A DNA stretch of 64,000 bases from CAXXOK01 sp963666755. Its GTDB lineage: Bacteria; Bacillota; Clostridia; Christensenellales; Aristaeellaceae. The notes under the pieces are model-generated. The model ran no database searches, was not told the DNA's origin, and worked only from the letters and a program-made list of their open reading frames with translations. Each line of letters begins with the position of its first letter. Within the stretch, counting starts at the first letter, position 1. The position numbers and the translations under genes are program-made. This document shows, one piece after another, positions 17,275-26,349 of the stretch. The DNA lies in the NCBI GenBank assembly GCA_963666755.2, contig CAXXGW010000008.1:259767-323766 (forward strand), in the 5' to 3' direction.

Positions 17275-19319
17275 AGCCTGTCCGGGCGGCGGCGATCGGT
17301 CTGATGGCGGTGGCGGCCCTGGCCGTCACCGCCGACCGCCTGCTGCCGCCCGATCTGAGCCGGTTGCAGGGACGCTCCACCGTGGTGGTGGATGCCGAGG
17401 GGCATCTGCTGCGCCCCTTCGCCACCGCCGACGGCACCTGGCGCCTGCCGACCCGGCCCGAGCGGGTGGACCCGCTGTATCTGGCCATGCTGCGCGCCGT
17501 CGAGGACCGCCGCTACGGCTGGCATCCCGGCGTGGACCCGCTGGCGGCGCTGCGGGCGATGGGGCAGATGGCGCGGCATGGAAGGGTGGTGTCGGGCGCC
17601 TCGACCCTGACCATGCAGAGTGCACGGCTGCTGGAGCCCAAGCCGCGGACCCTGGCCGCCAAACTGGAGGAATCCCTGCGTGCCGTACAATTGCAGGCGC
17701 GGCTGGGCCGCGACGGCGTGCTGGAGGCCTATCTGACTCTGGCGCCGTTCGGCGGCGCGCTGGAGGGTGTCACCGCCGCCGCGCTGGCGTGGTTCGGCAA
17801 GGAACCCGACCACCTGACCCCCGCCGAGGCGGCGTTGTTGGTGGCGTTGCCGCAATCGCCGGAACGGCTGCGCCCCGACCGGCGGCCCGAGGCGGCCCGC
17901 GCCGCCCGCGACCGCGTGCTGGACCGTGCCGCGAGGGCCGGGGTGATCAACGCCGACGTGGCCCGCGCCGCCAAGGCCGACCCGGTACCCACATTCCAGA
18001 AATCCATGCCCCTGCTGGCCCCCCATCTGGCCGAGCGGTTGGCGGCGGAAGCACCACGCGGCAGCATCCTGCGCACCCGCATCGACGGCGGCGTGCAGCG
18101 CGGGCTGGAGGGGTTGGGCCGGGCGGTGGCGGCACGGCTGGAGCCCGGCGCCGATCTGGCGGTGGTGGTGGTCGCCAACAACGACCGCCGCCTGCTGGCC
18201 AGCCTGGGCAGCGCCGATTGGCTGAACCGTCAGGTGGATTTGACCCAGGCAGTGCGCTCGCCCGGCTCGGCGCTGAAGCCGTTCATCTATGCCCTGGCCT
18301 TCGACGATCTGTCGCTGCATCCGGGAACGCGCATGTCCGACATGCCGCAGCGTTTCGGCGATTGGACGCCGCGCAATTTCGACCACGATTTCCACGGCAT
18401 GGTGACCGCGCGCGAGGCGTTGCAGCGGTCGTTGAACGTGCCCGCCGTGCAGGCGCTGGAACGGGTGGGGCCGGTGCGCTTCGTCGCCCTGCTGCAACAG
18501 GCCGGGGCGCGGCTGGCCTTCCCCCCTGGCGGCGAGGAACCCGGCCTGCCGCTGGCGTTGGGCGGCGTCGGCATCCGGCTGGCCGATCTGGCGGCGCTGT
18601 ATGCCGCCCTGGCCGATGGCGGCCGTGTGCTGCCGCTGTCGGTCCTCAGCGGCGAAACGGCGCCCGAGGCGAAACGGCTGGTGGGCGAGGCGGCGGCGCG
18701 GGCGGTACTCCTGGTGCTGGAGGACAGCCCCGCCCCCGACGGCTTCGCCACCGGCTCGGCGGTGGCGCGGGTGCGCCGCATCGCCTTCAAGACCGGCACC
18801 TCGTTCGGCTTCCGCGATGCCTGGAGCGTGGGATCGTCGGCGGATTACACCGTGGCGGTGTGGGTCGGGCGCCCGGATGGTGCCCCCCGCCCCGGCGAGA
18901 TGGGGCGCGGCACCGCCGCCCCGGTGCTGTTCCGCGCCTTCGACCTGTTGCCGCCCGACCACGCGCCGCGCCCGGCACCACGCCAGCCCGACCATGCCCT
19001 GTTCCACCGCGATCCGCCGCCCGCCTTGGCGCAACTGAACCCGGCCGAGGACGCGGTGCCATCGCCCGGCGGCCGCACCGATCCGCTGCGCATCCTGTTC
19101 CCGCCCGACGGCGCTACCGTGGAAAGTCTTGAGGACGGCATCGGCCTGAACGCGGCGGGCGGACGCCCGCCCTATCGCTGGGTGGCGGACGGCAAACCGC
19201 TGGCCGACGGCGCCACCTTCTGGCGCCCCGATGGCGACGGCTTCGCCCGCGTGGTGGTGATCGACAAGGAAGGCCGCCGCGCCGCCGCCGCCATCCGGGT
19301 CAGCGTGCCGGGAAAGTAA
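17271..19319 (+). CDS. pbpC: Penicillin-binding protein 1C
   Basis: A 682-residue bifunctional peptidoglycan synthase. One N-terminal membrane segment (residues 5-22) is followed by a GT51 glycosyltransferase domain with the catalytic Glu in AVEDRRYGWHPG (E78) and the SGASTLTMQ motif. The transpeptidase domain has SALK (S333 nucleophile, K336), SLN and KTGTS (507-511). The C-terminal 80-90 residues match the small BiPBP_C domain of PBP1C. Length and order are normal. Translationally coupled to the alpha-2-macroglobulin gene by a 4-base overlap. Confidence 0.94.
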   Translation: MKPVRAAAIGLMAVAALAVTADRLLPPDLSRLQGRSTVVVDAEGHLLRPFATADGTWRLPTRPERVDPLYLAMLRAVEDRRYGWHPGVDPLAALRAMGQMARHGRVVSGASTLTMQSARLLEPKPRTLAAKLEESLRAVQLQARLGRDGVLEAYLTLAPFGGALEGVTAAALAWFGKEPDHLTPAEAALLVALPQSPERLRPDRRPEAARAARDRVLDRAARAGVINADVARAAKADPVPTFQKSMPLLAPHLAERLAAEAPRGSILRTRIDGGVQRGLEGLGRAVAARLEPGADLAVVVVANNDRRLLASLGSADWLNRQVDLTQAVRSPGSALKPFIYALAFDDLSLHPGTRMSDMPQRFGDWTPRNFDHDFHGMVTAREALQRSLNVPAVQALERVGPVRFVALLQQAGARLAFPPGGEEPGLPLALGGVGIRLADLAALYAALADGGRVLPLSVLSGETAPEAKRLVGEAAARAVLLVLEDSPAPDGFATGSAVARVRRIAFKTGTSFGFRDAWSVGSSADYTVAVWVGRPDGAPRPGEMGRGTAAPVLFRAFDLLPPDHAPRPAPRQPDHALFHRDPPPALAQLNPAEDAVPSPGGRTDPLRILFPPDGATVESLEDGIGLNAAGGRPPYRWVADGKPLADGATFWRPDGDGFARVVVIDKEGRRAAAAIRVSVPGK

Positions 19320-19328
19320 GGAACTGCC

Positions 19329-20603
19329 TCACCCGCCCAGGAATTCCAGCTGCCAGTCCATCTCGTCGGCGGTCAGCGGGAAGATGCCGCCGCGCGCGTG
19401 CAGGTGGCGGCTGGGGGGCAGGCGCAGCAGGCGGGACTGCAACTGGTCGCACAGCCCCACCGACAGCCCGGCCTTCCAGGTCACCGCCACGATGCCCTTG
19501 GCGCTTTGCGTCGCCACCGTCTTGCGCACGGTGGCGACTTCCAGCCCGGCCATCACCGCCAGGGCGGCGATGACGAAGGCGTGGTCGCCGCCCGACAAAG
19601 CGGCATCGATGGTGCTTTCGTCCAGCTTACCCTGGTTCTTCAGGGTCTGCGCCCGCATCAGGGCGGTGGTTTCGTCGGCGGCCTTTCTGGCATCGGCCTT
19701 GGCGATGCCTGTCGCTTCCAGTTCGTCCAGGCGCTTGCGCACCACGGCGGCGACCGCCACCGCCGCGTCGGGTTCCAAATCCTGACGGGCGGCCAGCCCC
19801 TGCAACAGGTTGGCAGCGACGAAGCGCGCCAGCTTGCCCGCCGCCTTGGGCGACAGGTGCGGCCGGTCCACCAGCGGCTGATGCCATTGTTCGATATCGG
19901 GGGCGCGGTCGATCAGCCGGTCCAGCGTTTCCTCGCGGATTTGCGCCGACGGATTGCCCAACAGGGTGGCGATAGCGTCGATATCGTCGGTGGCGGCGAT
20001 GGCGTCGGCGACCCGCGCCTTGACCTCGGCGCGTTTGGAAATGGCGGCCAGCGCGCCGGGAATGGGGCTGGAGGCGATGATTTCCAGCAGATCGTCGTCG
20101 GACAGCACCGGCGAGAATTGCAGCACCGGCGCCGATACCGCGATCTCGGCATCACGGGCCAGACGGCGGATGACCTCGGGCGGGGCGTCGGCCACGTCCT
20201 TCAGCGCCTCGGACAGGATACAGCGCACCTTGGCGATCTGGTCGCGGGCCAGGACCTCGAGGGTTTCGTAGGTCAGGCGGCGCAGGCGGTCCTGTTCGTT
20301 GGCCGACAGGCCGGGGGCCAGACGCACGATCTTGGCGGCCAGTTCGCCGCGCACCCCTTCGTCGCCGTCACCGGCCAGCAGCAGATTGGCCTGGGGCGGC
20401 GTCTGGGCATTTCCGGCGACACAGCGCCGCACCTCGGGGCTGGCATCCTCGGCCAGGTAATACAGGATTTCCGGCCGCACGTCGGGGCGGGCGGCCAGTT
20501 CCGCCCGCTGCGCCGCATTGGCCGAGGCTGCCAGTTCGCGCGCCGCCTCGTAATCCAGCTTGCGGCCATTGCCCAGCAACCGCTTGAACAGCCCCAGCAC
20601 CAT
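19329..20603 (-). CDS. DUF2336 domain protein
   Basis: A 424-residue soluble protein built of short alpha-helical repeats (for example RPEILYYLAEDASPEVRRCVAGN at residues 46-66), similar to HEAT repeats. This matches DUF2336, a family common in alphaproteobacteria with many two-component systems, of unknown function. No catalytic motif is visible. It follows the diguanylate cyclase gene by 3 bp on the same strand, so the two are probably co-transcribed and may act together in signalling (inference). Confidence 0.8.
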   Translation of the reverse strand: MVLGLFKRLLGNGRKLDYEAARELAASANAAQRAELAARPDVRPEILYYLAEDASPEVRRCVAGNAQTPPQANLLLAGDGDEGVRGELAAKIVRLAPGLSANEQDRLRRLTYETLEVLARDQIAKVRCILSEALKDVADAPPEVIRRLARDAEIAVSAPVLQFSPVLSDDDLLEIIASSPIPGALAAISKRAEVKARVADAIAATDDIDAIATLLGNPSAQIREETLDRLIDRAPDIEQWHQPLVDRPHLSPKAAGKLARFVAANLLQGLAARQDLEPDAAVAVAAVVRKRLDELEATGIAKADARKAADETTALMRAQTLKNQGKLDESTIDAALSGGDHAFVIAALAVMAGLEVATVRKTVATQSAKGIVAVTWKAGLSVGLCDQLQSRLLRLPPSRHLHARGGIFPLTADEMDWQLEFLGG

Positions 20604-20606
20604 GCG

Positions 20607-22289
20607 TCACCTCTTCCCGCGTTCGGCGGTTTCGGCTGGCGGCGCCAGCCGCCAATCGCCCTTGCCGTCACGCTTGACCTCGTACATGGCCTTGTCGGCG
20701 CGGGCGATCAGGTCGTCCAGGCTTTCCACGCTGGCCCCGCCATGCACCGCCACGCCCAGCGACATGTGCAGCGGCCGGTCCTCGGAGCCCGAGAATTCCG
20801 CCAGCCCCACCGCCGCCGCCAACAGGGCGCGGCAGCGTTGCACGGCGATGTTTTCCTCGGCCCCTTCCAGCCAGATGGCGAATTCGTCGCCGCCCAGGCG
20901 GGCGACAAGGTCGATGGGCCGGGTGTGGTGCAGCAGCATGTCGCGCACCGCCAGCAGCGCCTGATCGCCGCGGGTGTGGCCGTGCACGTCGTTGACCATC
21001 TTGAAATTGTCGAGATCGACATAGATCAGGGCGGCGGGCTTGTGCTCGCGGCTGAGGCGGTTGAAGCGGCGCGCGATCTCTTCGAAGAAGGCGCGGCGGT
21101 TGAACAGCCCGGTCAGGGAATCGGTGCGCGACAGCCGCAGGATGCGTTCGTGATTGGCGATCTGCTCGTTGGCGAGACCGACCTGATTGGCCACGTCGTC
21201 GATCAGCAGGCGGTCGTCATCGCCCCAGGCGGCGCGGCCATGATCGCGCCACAGCAGCACGGCGCCGTTGATCGACTGACGGTAGCGGCTGACCGAGGCC
21301 AAGGCGTGCCAGCCGCCGATGTCCTGGTCGAAATGGTCGCCGCCCGCCAGGGTGTCCAGCACGGATTTCTCGTCGCCGCCTTCGCCGAACTGCGCCGCCA
21401 GGGCGAAGTCCGAGGATTCAGGAAGAATGCGGAAAATCTGGCAGCCGGTGGCGCCCAGCGCGCGGGCGGTGGCCTCGGCGGCGGCGCGCAGCATATGGGC
21501 CGGTTCCACCTCGTCGCGGATGGTGCGCACGATATAGGACAGCAGCCGTTCGCGGTTGTTGGCCCGTGACAGCGCCGCGTCGCGCAGCCGTTCCTGGGTG
21601 ACGTCACGGCAGACGCCGCGTGCGCCGCGCCATTCGCCGTGCTCGCCCAGGATCGGGGTCGAGGACAGCAGCACGCAGGCCTCGCCGCCATCGGCCAGTT
21701 TCATCCACACCTCGCGATCCTCGACCGCCAGGGTGGCGAGAAAGGGCGAGATTTCGCCCAAGGTAGCGGGCATGACCACGAATTCCACCGGCTCGCGGCC
21801 CACCAGCTCGTCGGGGGTGAAGCCCAGCGCGCCCTTGGGGCTGACGAAGGCGAAGCGGCCGTCCGGCCCCACTTCCCAGGCGAAATCCGAGCTGATCTCC
21901 ACCAGATCCTTGTAGCGCTGGCGCGATTCCACCAGGGCCGAGCGCAGATTGCGTTCCAGCGTCGCATCGCGCCCCAGCACCAGCAAATGGCCGTCCTCGG
22001 TGGGCAGGGCCGACAATTCCAGGATCACCGCACCGCCGCCGGGAACCGGCAGCGTCTCGATCACCGGGCGGCCCACGCCCTGGCGCAGGGCGTCCAACTG
22101 GCCCAGCCGTCCCTCGGCAATGGCCTGGGCCAGCAGCTCGGCGCGGCCATTGGCGGCCACCACCGCGCCGTCGCGGTCCAGCACCACGGCGGCACCGGCA
22201 TAGGCCGACAGGGCGGCGGCGCCCAGGCGGAATTCCCGCAATGCGGAACCGCCGTTTCGTCCATGCCTGGCCTCGGAAGACGCGCTCAT
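20607..22289 (-). CDS. PAS/GAF diguanylate cyclase
   Basis: A 560-residue cytoplasmic GGDEF protein. Residues 25-110 are a degenerate PAS-like domain, residues 120-235 a PAS/PAC domain (FAWEVGPDGRFAFVSPKG), and residues 250-375 a GAF-like domain. The GGDEF domain spans about 385-545 and is intact: GGDEF at 466-470, DxLTGLFNRRAF at 390-402, and an RxxD inhibitory site at 457-460 for product feedback. It should make cyclic di-GMP. There are no membrane segments, so the PAS/GAF domains sense an internal signal. First gene of a pair with the DUF2336 protein. Confidence 0.92.
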   Translation of the reverse strand: MSASSEARHGRNGGSALREFRLGAAALSAYAGAAVVLDRDGAVVAANGRAELLAQAIAEGRLGQLDALRQGVGRPVIETLPVPGGGAVILELSALPTEDGHLLVLGRDATLERNLRSALVESRQRYKDLVEISSDFAWEVGPDGRFAFVSPKGALGFTPDELVGREPVEFVVMPATLGEISPFLATLAVEDREVWMKLADGGEACVLLSSTPILGEHGEWRGARGVCRDVTQERLRDAALSRANNRERLLSYIVRTIRDEVEPAHMLRAAAEATARALGATGCQIFRILPESSDFALAAQFGEGGDEKSVLDTLAGGDHFDQDIGGWHALASVSRYRQSINGAVLLWRDHGRAAWGDDDRLLIDDVANQVGLANEQIANHERILRLSRTDSLTGLFNRRAFFEEIARRFNRLSREHKPAALIYVDLDNFKMVNDVHGHTRGDQALLAVRDMLLHHTRPIDLVARLGGDEFAIWLEGAEENIAVQRCRALLAAAVGLAEFSGSEDRPLHMSLGVAVHGGASVESLDDLIARADKAMYEVKRDGKGDWRLAPPAETAERGKR

Positions 22290-22455
22290 GATCCCTTGTC
22301 CTTGCAGCCGGAAACCATGCTTAACATAGGTCGGACCCCTTCAATAGAGACGAAACCGCGATGCGCACAGCCTTGCGTTGACTTGTTGTCCGCAAAAGAT
22401 CTGGGGGGATACACGGGCTTGCGTTCGCGGTCAGGCGGGACTATCTCCATCGGAC

Positions 22456-23166
22456 ATGACCGACAGCCCGACCATCGATCCGCGCCGCCAGGGCCTTGCC
22501 CACGTCCAGTCTTGGGTCTTCGACCTGGACAACACGCTGTACCCGGCCTCCAGCAGTCTGTTCCCGCAGATCGACGTGCGCATGCGCCAGTTCATCGCCG
22601 AACGGCTGGGCATGGCGCTGGACGATGCCTTCGTGCTGCAAAAGCGCTATTACCGCGAATACGGCACCACCCTGCGCGGCCTGATGATCGTGCACGGCAT
22701 CGAGCCCGAGACCTTCCTGGACTATGTCCACGACATCGACCACACCGTGTTGGACGCGGCGCCGCGCCTGGATGCCGCCCTGGCCCGGCTGCCGGGGCGC
22801 TGCTTCATCTTCACCAACGGCTCGGAAAAGCACGCCATCAGCGTCATGGACCGCCTGGGCATCACCGGACGGTTCCACGGCATCTTCGACATCCGCGCCG
22901 CCGATTTCATCCCCAAGCCGCAACCGGCCTGCTATCAGGCCATGCTGGCGCGTTTCGGCATCCAGGCCGCCCCGGCGGCCATGGTCGAGGACATCCACCG
23001 CAACCTGAAACCCGCCGCCGATATCGGCATGACTACGGTGTGGGTGCGCCAGGACAACCACCCCGACCACAAGGTGGTGCAGCAGGACGACGACGACCTG
23101 GGCCACGTCCACCACATCACCGACGATCTGGTCGGCTGGCTGGAAGCCATTCCCCACGCCCAGTGA
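22456..23166 (+). CDS. HAD family pyrimidine 5'-nucleotidase
   Basis: A 236-residue HAD hydrolase. Motif I is VFDLDNTLYP (D28 and D30), motif II TNGS, and the motif III lysine with the acidic loop is seen in KPQPACY and VEDIHRNL. This is the SDT1/YjjG-like pyrimidine 5'-nucleotidase subgroup, expected to dephosphorylate UMP/CMP or damaged pyrimidine nucleotides. The ATG at 22456 starts a protein of normal length for the family. It lies 75 bp upstream of dapD on the same strand and faces the diguanylate cyclase across a 166-base gap. Confidence 0.88.
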   Translation: MTDSPTIDPRRQGLAHVQSWVFDLDNTLYPASSSLFPQIDVRMRQFIAERLGMALDDAFVLQKRYYREYGTTLRGLMIVHGIEPETFLDYVHDIDHTVLDAAPRLDAALARLPGRCFIFTNGSEKHAISVMDRLGITGRFHGIFDIRAADFIPKPQPACYQAMLARFGIQAAPAAMVEDIHRNLKPAADIGMTTVWVRQDNHPDHKVVQQDDDDLGHVHHITDDLVGWLEAIPHAQ

Positions 23167-23241
23167 TGTCTTGCGCGCGTTGACAGCCATCGCCAGCGCG
23201 CTATGTTCCCCCAAACACCCATCACCCCAAGGATAGCGATC

Positions 23242-24084
23242 ATGAGCTTCGCCGATCTGCAAAAGGACGTCGAGAACGCCTGGGAGGCGCGCGACACCAT
23301 CAATTTCGAGACCGGCGGCAAGATCCGCGACGCGGTGGACACCGCGCTGGGCATGCTGGACACCGGCCATCTGCGCGTGGCGGAAAAGCTGGACGGCGAA
23401 TGGGTCGTGAACCAGTGGCTGAAGAAGGCGGTGCTGCTGTCCTTCCGCCTGAACGACAATGCCCCCATCCCCGGCGGCCCCGGCACCGCCCATTGGTTCG
23501 ACAAGGTGCCGTCCAAGTTCGAGGGCTGGGATGACGGCAAGTTCCGCGCCCACGGCTTCCGTGCCGTGCCCGGCGCCATCGTCCGCCGTTCGGCCTTCAT
23601 CGCGCCGGGCGTGGTGCTGATGCCCAGCTTCGTGAACGTCGGCGCCTATGTGGACCGCGGCACCATGGTGGACACCTGGGCCACCGTCGGCTCGTGCGCC
23701 CAGATCGGCAGCAACGTGCATATCTCGGGCGGCGCCGGTATCGGCGGCGTGCTGGAGCCGTTGCAGGCCGGTCCGGTGATCATCGAGGATAATTGCTTCA
23801 TCGGCGCCCGCGCCGAAGTGGCCGAAGGCGTTGTGGTGGGCGAGGGCTCGGTGCTGTCCATGGGCGTGTACCTGGGCGCCAGCACCAAGATCGTCGACCG
23901 CGCCACCGGCGAAGTGTTCATCGGCCGCGTGCCGCCCTATTCGGTGGTGGTGTCCGGTTCCATGCCCGGCAAGCCGCTGCCGGACGGCACCCCCGGCCCC
24001 AGCCTGTATTGTGCGGTCATCGTCAAGCGTGTGGACGAGAAGACCCGCTCGAAGACCTCGATCAACGAGCTTCTGCGCGACTGA
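23242..24084 (+). CDS. dapD: 2,3,4,5-tetrahydropyridine-2,6-dicarboxylate N-succinyltransferase
   Basis: A 280-residue enzyme of the succinylase route to diaminopimelate and lysine. It succinylates tetrahydrodipicolinate using succinyl-CoA. The left-handed beta-helix of hexapeptide repeats runs from about residue 105 to 235 (APGVVLMPSFVNVGAYVDRG, then IGSNVHISGGAGIGG). AAGGA precedes the ATG. Normal length. A strong hairpin separates it from dapE, though both genes serve the same pathway. Confidence 0.96.
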   Translation: MSFADLQKDVENAWEARDTINFETGGKIRDAVDTALGMLDTGHLRVAEKLDGEWVVNQWLKKAVLLSFRLNDNAPIPGGPGTAHWFDKVPSKFEGWDDGKFRAHGFRAVPGAIVRRSAFIAPGVVLMPSFVNVGAYVDRGTMVDTWATVGSCAQIGSNVHISGGAGIGGVLEPLQAGPVIIEDNCFIGARAEVAEGVVVGEGSVLSMGVYLGASTKIVDRATGEVFIGRVPPYSVVVSGSMPGKPLPDGTPGPSLYCAVIVKRVDEKTRSKTSINELLRD

Positions 24085-24111
24085 CCCCGCGTCCGTGCCG
24101 TTGAAAAACCG

Positions 24112-24147
24112 TCATGGCCGGGCAAAGTCCCGGCCATGATCACTTTT
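24112..24147 (+). terminator. Intrinsic terminator between dapD and dapE
   Basis: Eleven-base perfect inverted repeat (TCATGGCCGGG at 24112-24122 and its complement at 24129-24139), loop CAAAGT, followed by TCACTTTT. It ends 21 bases before the dapE start, so dapE may depend on read-through or its own promoter. Confidence 0.7.
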
Positions 24148-24168
24148 GCCGCAGGAAAGGACCGCCCC

Positions 24169-25305
24169 ATGGCGCTTGATCCCGTCGCGCTTGCCCAGGA
24201 TTTGATCCGCTGCGCCAGCGTCACCCCGGAAGACGCGGGCGCCATGGCGGTTCTGACCCATGCCCTGGAAGGCATGGGCTTTGCCTGCCATGCCGTCGAT
24301 TCCGCCACCGGCGGGCCGCAGATCAAGAACCTCTATGCCCGCCTGGGTGACAGCGGTCCCAATTTCTGTTTCGCCGGACACACCGACGTGGTGCCGGTGG
24401 GCGGCGCCTGGACCGTGGAGCCGTTCGGCGGCCATATCATCGACGGCCGCCTGTTCGGGCGCGGCGCCGCCGACATGAAGGGCGCCATCGCCTGCTTCGT
24501 CGCCGCCGTGTCGCGCTTTCTTGAGGCCGGACCGGCCAAGGGCTCCATCAGCCTGCTGATTACCGGCGACGAGGAAGGCCCGGCGGTGGACGGCACCGTC
24601 AAGGTGCTGGAGTGGTTGCAGGCGCGCGGCGAGAAACTGGATCTGTGTCTGGTGGGCGAGCCCACCAACCCCCGCCATCTGGGCGAGATGATGAAGATCG
24701 GCCGCCGCGGCTCGCTGAACTGCAAGATCAGGGTGTTCGGCACCCAGGGCCATGCCGCCTATCCCCATCTGGCCGATAACCCCATCCCCCGCCTGCTGGA
24801 AATGCTGCGCCGCCTGACCGAAAAGCCACTGGACGACGGCAGCACCCATTTCCAGGCCAGCACCCTGGCGCTGACCACGGTGGACGTGGGCAACGCCGCC
24901 ACCAACGTCATCCCCGGTGAGGCCCGCGCGGGCTTCAACATCCGCTTCAACGACCTGCATTCCGGCGCGTCGCTGGAGAAATGGATTCGCGGCATCCTGG
25001 CCGAGGTGGGCGGCGATTACGACTGCACCATCGAGGTGTCGGGCGAAAGCTTCCTGACCCAGCCCGGCCTGCTGAGCGACGCCGTCGCAATCGCCGCCCA
25101 GGCGGTCACCGGCCGCCGTCCGGAACTGTCCACAACCGGCGGCACCTCGGATGCCCGCTTCATCAAGAATTTCTGCCCGGTGCTGGAATTCGGTCTGGTC
25201 GCGCAGACCATGCACAAGGTGGACGAACATGTTCAGGTCGCCGACATGCACGCCCTGACCGACATCTACGGCCGCGTGCTGGAGCAACTGGTGGGGCGGC
25301 CGTGA
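24169..25305 (+). CDS. dapE: Succinyl-diaminopimelate desuccinylase
   Basis: A 378-residue M20 metallopeptidase-fold enzyme that removes succinate from N-succinyl-LL-diaminopimelate. Zinc-ligand motifs are present: GHTDVVPVG, GRGAADMKG, TGDEEGPAVDGT, and a C-terminal H in LVAQTMHKVDEH. I chose the ATG at 24169, which has AGGAAAGG eight bases upstream; the frame is open back to an ATG at 24136 that lies inside the terminator hairpin. The stop overlaps the GTG of the next gene (GTGA). Confidence 0.96.
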   Translation: MALDPVALAQDLIRCASVTPEDAGAMAVLTHALEGMGFACHAVDSATGGPQIKNLYARLGDSGPNFCFAGHTDVVPVGGAWTVEPFGGHIIDGRLFGRGAADMKGAIACFVAAVSRFLEAGPAKGSISLLITGDEEGPAVDGTVKVLEWLQARGEKLDLCLVGEPTNPRHLGEMMKIGRRGSLNCKIRVFGTQGHAAYPHLADNPIPRLLEMLRRLTEKPLDDGSTHFQASTLALTTVDVGNAATNVIPGEARAGFNIRFNDLHSGASLEKWIRGILAEVGGDYDCTIEVSGESFLTQPGLLSDAVAIAAQAVTGRRPELSTTGGTSDARFIKNFCPVLEFGLVAQTMHKVDEHVQVADMHALTDIYGRVLEQLVGRP

Positions 25306-25862
25306 TCTCCCGCCCCGAAATGGCCGCCGCCATCGCCGGTGCCTTCCGGCTGGCCCGCCGCGACCCGCGCGGCCTGGCGCTGTTCGATGCCACTCCGCGC
25401 GGTTTCTGGAACTCGTTCTGGGTCGCCGTACTGGTGGCCCCGGCCTTCGTGTTCAGCGACGTGCTGGGCGGCACCCTGCCGCCCGAGATCGGTCCGCGGG
25501 AAATCCTGGTCTGGCTGATCAGCTACGTGGTGGCCTGGACCGCCTTTCCGGTGGTGATGATCACCGTGGCCGATTCCCTGGACCGCTGGCCGCTCTATAC
25601 CCGCTACATCGTCGCCTATAACTGGTCGTCGGTGGTGCAGGTGGCGGTGCTGCTGCCGCTCAATATCCTGGCGGTGGCCTTTCCCGGCCATGCCACCCTG
25701 ATCCTGGTGCAATGCGCGATCATCGTCCTGCTGATCTACCACGCCTATGTGGCCTATGTGGGGCTGGCGGTGAATCCGGGCACCGCCGCGGGCATCGTAC
25801 TGCTGGACGTGCTGCTGTCGCAGCTGGTCCGCCTCGTTTCCGACCGTCTGATGGGAATGTGA
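25302..25862 (+). CDS. Multi-pass membrane protein, function unknown
   Basis: A 186-residue protein with four or five predicted membrane segments (residues near 37-52, 68-86, 105-125, 128-150, 155-175). I recognise no enzymatic motif; it resembles small Yip1-like or uncharacterised inner-membrane proteins of alphaproteobacteria. The start is probably GTG at 25302, overlapping the dapE stop; an ATG at 25320 would shorten it by six residues. It sits between dapE and a GNAT gene (4 bp gap), likely in one transcript. Confidence 0.75.
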   Translation: MISRPEMAAAIAGAFRLARRDPRGLALFDATPRGFWNSFWVAVLVAPAFVFSDVLGGTLPPEIGPREILVWLISYVVAWTAFPVVMITVADSLDRWPLYTRYIVAYNWSSVVQVAVLLPLNILAVAFPGHATLILVQCAIIVLLIYHAYVAYVGLAVNPGTAAGIVLLDVLLSQLVRLVSDRLMGM

Positions 25863-25866
25863 GAAA

Positions 25867-26343
25867 ATGGCCCTGTGGCGCCCCATGATTGTGGCCGATC
25901 TGGCGCGGGTCAACCAGATCGCCGACATCGTCCATGTGAATTACCCCGAGGACCCGGCAGTGTTCGCCAACCGGCTGGCGCTGTTTCCCGACGGCTGCCG
26001 CATGGCCGAGGACGGAGCCCTGAGCCTGGGCTATTGCATCGTCCATCCCGGAATCATCGGCCAGCCGCCCGCCTTGGACAGCGTGATGCAGTCCCTGCCT
26101 GCCGAGGCCGATTGCCTGTACATCCACGACGTCGCCCTGTTGCCCGAGGCGCGCGGCCGCAAGCTGGGCATCGCCCTGGCACGGCTGATGGAGGACGTGG
26201 CCCGCGCCCACGGTTTCGACCGCATCGCCCTGACGGCGGTGAACAATTCCGACGGCTTCTGGGGCTCGCTGGGCTATGAGCCGCAGCCCTGCGACACCCT
26301 GGCCAGCTACGGCGCCGCCACCTATCGGATCAAGCGGCTTTAA
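25867..26343 (+). CDS. GNAT family N-acetyltransferase
   Basis: A 158-residue protein with the GNAT fold. The acetyl-CoA binding motif A is LPEARGRKLGIALARLMED (residues 97-115), preceded by a beta strand (CLYIHDVALL) and followed by RIALTAVNNSDGFWGSLGYE, a typical motif B. Substrate unknown. Last gene of the dapE group; its stop lies 6 bp from the stop of the convergent chemoreceptor gene. Confidence 0.85.
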   Translation: MALWRPMIVADLARVNQIADIVHVNYPEDPAVFANRLALFPDGCRMAEDGALSLGYCIVHPGIIGQPPALDSVMQSLPAEADCLYIHDVALLPEARGRKLGIALARLMEDVARAHGFDRIALTAVNNSDGFWGSLGYEPQPCDTLASYGAATYRIKRL

Positions 26344-26349
26344 CCCGCC

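Noticed and set aside
19398..21569. Plus-strand open frame of 723 codons opposite DUF2336 and the diguanylate cyclase
   Set aside because: Shadow of two genes with recognisable domains on the other strand.
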